From positions 819,074 to 883,073 of the forward strand of contig NW_022985550.1 of assembly GCF_010093815.1 (NCBI RefSeq): DNA of 64,000 nucleotides. Reading direction: 5' to 3'. Origin of the DNA: Pseudovirgaria hyperparasitica. Taxonomy: Eukaryota; Ascomycota; Dothideomycetes; Acrospermales; Acrospermaceae. Under the pieces are notes generated by a model. That model did no database searches. It was not told the DNA's origin and saw only the letters and a list, made by a program, of their open reading frames with translations. Below, in pieces: positions 57,962 to 64,000 of the stretch. The position numbers and the translations under genes are program-made. Position 1 is the first letter of the stretch; each line of letters opens with the position of its first letter.

Positions 57962-59218
57962 GACGAGCTTGCAGAGTCGTATGGGTAGCAAGCAGAATAG
58001 AGCAATTCCAAAGCGAAAGTAATTAGTTGTTATAATGCGGTTTGATCGTGGTGAACAAGAGTGGGGAACTTGTGTATCCGGATAGAGTACGGGCGTGAGA
58101 CGCGTTGAGTGCAAGCGCACGTCCCTCACCTACACGCGTTTTTAATTGATTCTCATTCTTTGATCATGACGTCTGATTTACAGGTCCAACAGTCCATTTG
58201 ATATATCGCAAACCTTCGCTTTCTACCTGATGCTACTCTCTTCCTCATCTCGAGGTCTGATGCCGAGAGAGCCTCTGCCAATATAGTAGACGTTGTACCT
58301 CCTGACATAGATATCGCCATTCGTAAAATGCATCGTCACTGCATATACGCCGCAAACGTCTCTACAGATTTGTCTACTATCTGCATTACTTCCCCATGAA
58401 TTGAAAGGTTTGCATATTGAAAAATGTAACCTTCATTTCTTATGGCATCGGTGTCTCCAAGGGAGAAAATAGGGCAACTCGCACAACAAACACTTACATC
58501 TCCTGTCTCTCCCGAGGCTCAGCTCAAAGGACTTTCCGATGCTTACTAGCTACAAGGCGACCAACTACGAATATCGTCCTTATTCTACGAAACCTTATCT
58601 AGTCAAGACTGCGAGTTTCGCTGCACACTTTCGGACTTAGCCGGTCTTGGTGTCAAGTCTCGAACGCCTCGGCGCACCACAGATGGTTCGTAGGTGACAT
58701 GGAGAGATACTACGGTTGGTCCACCATAGCGACGAGAAGCCTATCCACAACAATGATAAATACTGTTGATACAGTACAACGTTTTTATGGATGCACTTGG
58801 ACCTTAGTTGCATGTATGCGACCACGAGACGAATCTCACGATCATCGGACAAATTGAGTCGTAGGGCGATCTGGAGGGGCCCAACGATTTACTACCGTCC
58901 GGCCCAGGGTTCCAGCTGGATGTTGAACACCAACAGCGAATGAAACAACAGCATGGTTGGATTGCAACTTGATGGAACCTTTATCTTAGTGGCGTCTGAT
59001 ATCTCGCCCACTTGGTCGCTTTAGTCTAAGCAGCATGCAGGTTTCAAGGTCGTGGGCCGCAACGCCCTAATAGCCATGGGAGCCACGTGCAATTCACTTC
59101 AGCCTCTCTTTCAACTTGAAATATAAACTGTCGCCTTTGAACTTCGTTTTCTTGTCTAGAGACGCCCATGTTTCGCGTGATCACCTCCCCCATCCTCTGA
59201 AGAAGATTGGCAACAATC
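57962..59218. other. Divergent intergenic region, DPB4 / alpha-arrestin
   Basis: 1.26 kb without a supported gene; ORFs are below 75 codons. Confidence 0.5.
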
Positions 59219-60676
59219 ATGGCAACTGTTCTCAACGTGACGATTCACGGCGATCCCTGTCGCATCTACCACCCGGCCGACAAAATCACAGGGACCGTCT
59301 ATCTTACAACATCCTCTCAGGAAGAATTCAAGCAACTAAAGCTCAATTTCCGAGGACAATGCAAAACGACGACGACAAGACCATACTATGTCTCCGGCAA
59401 CGAGCACTCACTGGCGTCCCGTAAGATGCTGAAGGAGACTGTCACACTTTTTGATCAAGAAAAAGTTCTTTTCCAGGGGCCCTACAAGATGTCTCCCACT
59501 CAACACGAATGGCATTTCGAGTACACGTTCCCGTCGAAAAGCGAAACAACGTACCAAAAGGCGGTCAAATCGGCATATTATAACAAGCACCCGCACGACC
59601 TACCACCATCCTTCCGCTGCTTGACTGAGTCTTACAGGGGAGAAGGATACGTTCATTATAGCATTGAGGCTACACTCGTCCGTGGGAGTTTCAAGTCTGA
59701 GGTCAGAAATCTTCGATACCTCCTATTCCGGCGAAGGAGTGAACGGCCGACCCCTGCGAAGTCGCACCCCAATGTTCTCGAAAGTCAGCAAATTCAAATG
59801 CACGAGGACTTCAGGCCGCGTGTGGACAAGTTTGGAAAAGCTATACATTACAGCACTCTGCCAGTTCCAACTTCAGTGAAATTTACCCCTACTTTCTATG
59901 CGCCAAAAGCAGTAGCACCCAAACAGGTCATCGACCTAGGCCTATCGATCAAGCAGATCCAAGATCAGGTCAACTGTAATGACACCGAGATCTTCACCGT
60001 CGACCGTCTGAGAGTAGAGCTCTTGACGACAACAAGAGTAGCATGCAGAGGCGTACTCTCACAGACCCAAGACGTCGTCACAAGATCAGTCACATGCGTC
60101 GACAGAAAGCTCCCCGGCATCTCCATCCCCATCGACGACACGCCCATCGCCCTGACGCGCGGCTTCCGCCTCACAGACAACAACGAAGCCTCACCCTCAT
60201 TCAAATCCTACTCCATCAGCCGCATCTACCAAATCAACATCAACATCTGGCTGCGCTGGCGCGACCAGACATTCCGCCTCAGCACCAGCATCGAACTCGA
60301 CATCCTCCCCCGCTACGACCCGCCTCCTCCCCGCCGACAGCGACGCAGCGTGGACGCCGAGCTCGTCGATCCGCTCCCGCTCTACACGAGGACGGAGCAT
60401 GCGCCCGCGTACGAGGAGGTTGCGCCGGCGCTCGCGAGAGATGTCAGAGAGCAGCGCCTCTTGTTTGAGCGCACGTTCAGCGAGTCGCAGCGGGACGCTT
60501 TGCTTGGGGCTACCTCGTCGTCGTCGTCGTCGTCGTCGTCGGGCGACGATTCCAGTGCTGCGGATGAGTCGAGCGATGACTTGTACACGTCCGACGAAGG
60601 GTCTGCCACACCCCCTACGCCGTTTCTATCGCGCGTCAGCTCTGCAGTCATTGCTTCGAGGTCGAGCACAGGCTAA
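59219..60676 (+). CDS. Alpha-arrestin-like protein (ART/CreD-type adaptor)
   Basis: Arrestin-fold adaptor expected to bring a Rsp5-type ubiquitin ligase to plasma-membrane transporters. Single exon; the first ATG at 59219 gives 485 residues. The N-terminal arrestin fold shows VLNVTIHGDPCRIYHPADKITGTVYL and the typical HEWHFEYTFPS and SYRGEGYVHYSIEATLVR. The C-terminal fold follows with IHYSTLPVPTSVKFTPTFYAPKAV and SRIYQININIWLRWRDQTFRLSTSIELDIL. After the folds come PY-like motifs (DPLPLYTR and APAYEEV; neither is an exact PPxY) and a serine tract encoded by a TCG repeat near 60520. With the permease at 51595 in the same window a functional link is conceivable but untested. Confidence 0.9.
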   Translation: MATVLNVTIHGDPCRIYHPADKITGTVYLTTSSQEEFKQLKLNFRGQCKTTTTRPYYVSGNEHSLASRKMLKETVTLFDQEKVLFQGPYKMSPTQHEWHFEYTFPSKSETTYQKAVKSAYYNKHPHDLPPSFRCLTESYRGEGYVHYSIEATLVRGSFKSEVRNLRYLLFRRRSERPTPAKSHPNVLESQQIQMHEDFRPRVDKFGKAIHYSTLPVPTSVKFTPTFYAPKAVAPKQVIDLGLSIKQIQDQVNCNDTEIFTVDRLRVELLTTTRVACRGVLSQTQDVVTRSVTCVDRKLPGISIPIDDTPIALTRGFRLTDNNEASPSFKSYSISRIYQININIWLRWRDQTFRLSTSIELDILPRYDPPPPRRQRRSVDAELVDPLPLYTRTEHAPAYEEVAPALARDVREQRLLFERTFSESQRDALLGATSSSSSSSSSGDDSSAADESSDDLYTSDEGSATPPTPFLSRVSSAVIASRSSTG

Positions 60677-61610
60677 GTCGACGAGCCCCGATTAGTTTAG
60701 GGTTTTCGCCTCGAGAAAAGTCAAAATGCATGCTCGCTCAAGCTGGGCGCGCTCCAAGAGGAAGCTTCATCCTGGGCAGCACAAGTCGACGTGGAACATT
60801 CAACATGAACGCAGTCCTGCATTATCAAATAACCGCGTCATTCCCACTCTCCGTCGTCAGCAGCCAGAGTCGTATCAAAGGGGCATCCCATCAATCCACC
60901 TCACCAGCACCGGCAGTCCCCTCTCTACCGACGAACGATCGACCATCGTCCATCGTCCATCGTCCAACCACCAAATATGTCCCTAACTCCCTGCCGCCGA
61001 TCCTCATCTCAAGCGATCGATTTGCTGCAGCACAGACACCCGCCGAACGCCAGTTCCAGCAAATCAGAGGCACCGTCACCCCCACACCAAAACCAGACCA
61101 GACAAGACGCTAAATTAATAAAATCACCCTCACCAGTTATTAACATACTGTAGCAATCATCATCATCATCATGAAACAATAACACATGTTTCAAGGAGGC
61201 AGCAGGGCACACACACAAATAAATTATCGATATGAAATCTTCCCAATCTCCCAATCTATGCGAGATACCCGGAATTCGACCCTTGATCCCTTTTATCGAA
61301 AAATTGATGGCGGGAAAAACGGGGCTTTCGCGACACAAAACCCCGGATTTGCGTCTCTTCTGGCTCTGGTGAATGGATGCATTAGATGCACTAAATGCGG
61401 CACTAGAAATATGTGCACAACGATGACAACAAAGTTCTCTGCACAGCACGACATTGAACAAAAAGGGGAACGACGACGACGACGACGATGATGATGAGAC
61501 TCGGTACTTGCAATGGTGTTATTCTCCCCGAGACAGGGGGGATCGACGATGTACATACTGTACAGCATGTATATGAATGACGAGGCGCGGGAGATCACCT
61601 GCGTGTTTGC

Positions 61611-61680
61611 ATGGCGCTGCATGGCGCTGCATGGCGCTGCATGGCGCTGCATGGCGCTGCATGGCATGGCATGGCGTAGC
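61611..61680. repeat. Tandem 10-bp repeat atggcgctgc
   Basis: Five exact copies of atggcgctgc at 61611-61660 are followed by two variant units (atggcatggc, atggcgtagc). Confidence 0.95.
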
Positions 61681-61874
61681 ATGGGCGCATGACGACGTTG
61701 TGCCACGTCTGGCCTTGTAAGGCAGGGATACGTGGACTATCCGGGGACTAATTAGCCATGAATAATGGCCTGCTGAGGCCGATGCGATGTGTCTGTCTAT
61801 CAGTCTATCTGCCAGTCAGTCAGTCAATCACATCCAAGTCGCAACATCCCAAGCTTTTCGAAGCTGTAGATTAG

Positions 61875-61880
<6 letters not shown>

Positions 61881-61906
<26 letters not shown>

Positions 61907-61921
61907 NNNNNNNNNNNNNNN

Positions 61922-62016
<95 letters not shown>
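61881..62016. repeat. (CA)n microsatellite interrupted by 15 N
   Basis: Pure CA dinucleotides lie on both sides of N positions 61907-61921. The true length is unknown because of the gap. Confidence 0.97.
61907..61921. other. Assembly gap (15 N) in the CA repeat
   Basis: Fifteen N inside the dinucleotide repeat. Confidence 0.99.
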
Positions 62017-62020
<4 letters not shown>

Positions 62021-62757
62021 AAACACGCGAAACAAACACAGTCATCACAGCGCCATAACTCTAGAAATACATCCATCAATGCAGTGATATAAAGTCCACA
62101 TAGACAAAAAATCTAATATTCCTATATTCTCTCTTCTCTCTCCGTCTCCTCCCCTCAGAAAATAAAAAAAAAATCCCATCTGTTCCCTATGTCGCAGCTC
62201 CGGAGAGAAGCGTATGTTTGCGAAAAATGCCCATATCCCCATATCCCGAATGCACCAACCAGAGTAGTCGATGCCATGATGCCATAATCCCGCTCATCGA
62301 TACGGAAATGCCAAATCTCCAGAAAGGAGTAAGAAGAAGAAGAAAGGAAAAAAAAAGATCCCACCATCTCCAGAGAGAAAATAAAGGTGATGAAGAAGAG
62401 GAGAAAATCCAGTAAACGCCAGTCCAAACCAGGCCCCGAATTCGTATCGTTGCATGCGGGCGCATGTGTGCGTGCGTGCGTGCGTGGGAATAATTTTGAG
62501 AAAAAAAAAAAACAAGGTATAAATTGTAGGAATTAAAGTGTGTTGTTGTTGTTGTTGAAAGAAAAACCCCGGCGGTGTAGAGTGTCGTCGCGTGTTGCGT
62601 GATTGTTCGGCGGGCGTATGTGTATGTGTGTGTGTATGTCTGTGTCTGTGTATGCGTGCGTGTATGCGTGTCTGCGTGTATGCGTATACGCAACCCCCCA
62701 ATCCCAACCCCATAACCAAGACCCAAACCAGCCCCAAAAACTCACGCACACACCCCC

Positions 62758-63123
62758 TCAAACCGCCCCATCCAAAACCTCAAAAATACCCACACGCCCC
62801 CTCGGCCTGGGCTCCAGCAAGCCCAAGCCCTCGCCGAACCGCCGCTGCTCGTCCTCCATCTCGCGGTCTAGCGGGGACGGGCTGTGGCGGCGGCTGCGCA
62901 GCAGGGCGTGGATGGAGGATGTGCTGCTGGTTGAGGTTGTGGTGGAGGTGGAGCAGATGGAGCTGGAGGGGGATATGCTGCGCATGTGGCGGGTGGGTGA
63001 TGTTGTGGTGGTGGTGTCTGCTGGGTTGGATGGCGAGGGTGAGGGTGAGGGTGAGGGTGAGGGGGAGGAGGCGGTGCGGAGGCGGATTAGGGGGGTGAAG
63101 GGGTGGGTGCGAGGGGCGGGCAT
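62758..63123 (-). CDS. Small Ser/Pro/Thr-rich protein of unknown function
   Basis: Single-exon candidate of 121 residues starting MPAPRTHPFTPLIRL. It has a Ser-Pro run, a Ser/Thr-rich middle and a C-terminal segment that looks conserved rather than random (REMEDEQRRFGEGLGLLEPRPRGRVGIFEVLDG). I do not recognise the family. The region shows the C-rich to G-rich coding-strand switch that creates long chance ORFs, so the call is uncertain. The C-terminal segment is the main reason to keep it. Confidence 0.5.
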   Translation of the reverse strand: MPAPRTHPFTPLIRLRTASSPSPSPSPSPSPSNPADTTTTTSPTRHMRSISPSSSICSTSTTTSTSSTSSIHALLRSRRHSPSPLDREMEDEQRRFGEGLGLLEPRPRGRVGIFEVLDGAV

Positions 63124-64000
63124 GGTTTGTTTGTTTGTTGATGGGTGGTGGTGAGGTTGAAGCGAGTGGTGGTGTGAGTAAAGTAGAGAGCGGCTGATGG
63201 AGAGATCCGATCGTAGTGAAAGAGTGTGTGTATGGACGAATATGTCGAACGAGCGTGTGGAGGAGAGAGAAGGCAGTCGTCGTTCGAACCCAAAAAACAC
63301 AGTCGAGAGGCGGAGACGGGTCGGTATATGTGCTTCGTTGACGATAAGTGACGATTGAAGAAGATGAAGGTGTCGTGTCAGGGGGGGGGGGGGGGGTTCG
63401 CGGACGCAGCAGTGCGAGCGAAAAGGAAGACGCAGAGACCTTTCGATAGCACGGTATAGAATACTCCGAATGCAAGACCTATCCTCAAAGAAGAATGGGC
63501 AAACTGGTCAGGAGTTCCGGACTGGCGGGTTCGACGAAGCCACGCGTGATGTATGCAGGCAAAGTCCGGTGCAGGAGAGCAAGCGAGAGCGAGAGAGCGA
63601 GAGAGAGCGGGATAGTGTAGTGAGGGAGAGCCAGTGGGGCGTCAGGCAGCAGATGATATAAGTCCAGAAGCAGATCCTTGCGCAGGAGGCGTAAACCAGT
63701 TCGTTTAAAAAAAAGAATGACGATGGCGCAGAGATATAAATATATCTCTTTTTCCGGTGGTATGAGTTGGTATAGCGTAGTCGAGGGAAGGGTATAGTTC
63801 GATATTAGGTCGGCTGGGATCTGCGTGCAGTCGAAGCGCAAAACGCAGACTCCAGACTAAGCCCGAGTCCTGGTGAATATTTCGCGGAATTACTTTCCTA
63901 CTATCAAACGATAATAATAATAACCTCCTGGGCAAAGCAGAATTTAGACCGGGCAATAAAAGCGATGAGTCGGGCTGGGGCCGATAATACACCCACACAC
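63124..64000. other. Upstream region of the small gene, to window end
   Basis: 877 bp, without a supported gene, containing a G run (63381-63396) and GA-rich stretches near 63580-63610. Confidence 0.5.
63381..63396. repeat. Homopolymer run of 16 G
   Basis: Uninterrupted G run. The length may be an assembly estimate. Confidence 0.9.

Larger units (their letters stand above)
60677..62757. other. Repeat-rich intergenic region
   Basis: 2.1 kb, the longest gene-free stretch here. It contains a tandem 10-mer array at 61611-61680, a CA microsatellite with a small gap at 61881-62016, CAT and CGA trinucleotide runs near 61160 and 61470, and several A tracts. No gene or RNA is recognised. ORFs over the CA repeat are composition artefacts. 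Confidence 0.6.

Noticed and set aside
61787-62092. ORFs through the CA repeat (Thr-His or Cys-Val)
   Set aside because: Dinucleotide repeat translated in open frames; not genes.

Overview
The window is a piece of nuclear genome from a filamentous ascomycete (Pezizomycotina; a Dothideomycete is possible, but the sequence alone does not prove it). The evidence is the many short GT-AG introns of 46-80 nt with CTAAC/CTGAC-type branch sites, compact genes on both strands, and a typical fungal gene set: HET-C, SSD1, a Zn2Cys6 regulator, an Rds1-like ferritin-fold secreted protein and a Mtr-type amino-acid permease. I found no transposon, virus relic, CRISPR array, rRNA or tRNA. Two assembly gaps are present: 470 N at 42761-43230 and 15 N at 61907-61921.

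Layout, left to right. 1-2416(-) HET-C, 3' end outside the window. 3275-5713(+) dipeptidyl peptidase III, with an apparent one-base frameshift. 5879-6535(-) DUF4291 protein. 7054-8013(-) cyclin C (SSN8). 8616-10791(+) EF-hand mitochondrial carrier in nine exons. About 11546-11875(+) U3 snoRNA gene with a spliceosomal intron. 12023-13258(-) LYC1-like GNAT acetyltransferase. 14577-17546(+) RNF216-type RBR ubiquitin ligase. 17980-18762(-) REV7. 19887-23329(+) importin-9/Kap114. 25076-29277(+) SSD1. 30830-31896(+) Rds1-like protein. 33199-35236(+) Baeyer-Villiger-type flavin monooxygenase. 35609-37985(+) Zn2Cys6 regulator. 38836-39945(+) casein kinase 2 beta. 40688-41742(+) U1-type zinc-finger protein. 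42443-44279(-) collagen-like GPI-type wall protein. 45584-46237(+) VPS25. 46462-49138(-) RTT107/Brc1. 49749-51257(+) alpha/beta hydrolase with a GC-AG intron. 51595-53298(-) amino-acid transporter. 54913-55816(-) SUZ-like protein. 56147-56757(+) small unknown protein. 57033-57961(-) DPB4 histone-fold subunit. 59219-60676(+) alpha-arrestin. 62758-63123(-) small unknown protein.

Most genes are housekeeping. DNA maintenance recurs (REV7, RTT107, DPB4), as do RNA and transcription (U3, SSD1, SSN8, U1-type zinc finger) and trafficking or ubiquitin (VPS25, arrestin, RBR ligase, permease). The Rds1-like gene, the monooxygenase and the Zn2Cys6 regulator lie head-to-tail and could form a small accessory locus; this is inference.

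The most notable observations are: the intron-bearing U3 snoRNA gene; the collagen-like (Gly-X-Pro)n wall protein interrupted by an assembly gap; a recurring pattern in which the coding strand runs from extremely C-rich to extremely G-rich within about 1 kb, at six loci plus a weaker seventh; in-frame stop-free introns in importin-9 and RTT107; and a GC-AG intron in the hydrolase. I inferred intron boundaries by eye. For every multi-exon model except DPP3 and the gapped collagen gene, the exon lengths sum to a multiple of three.
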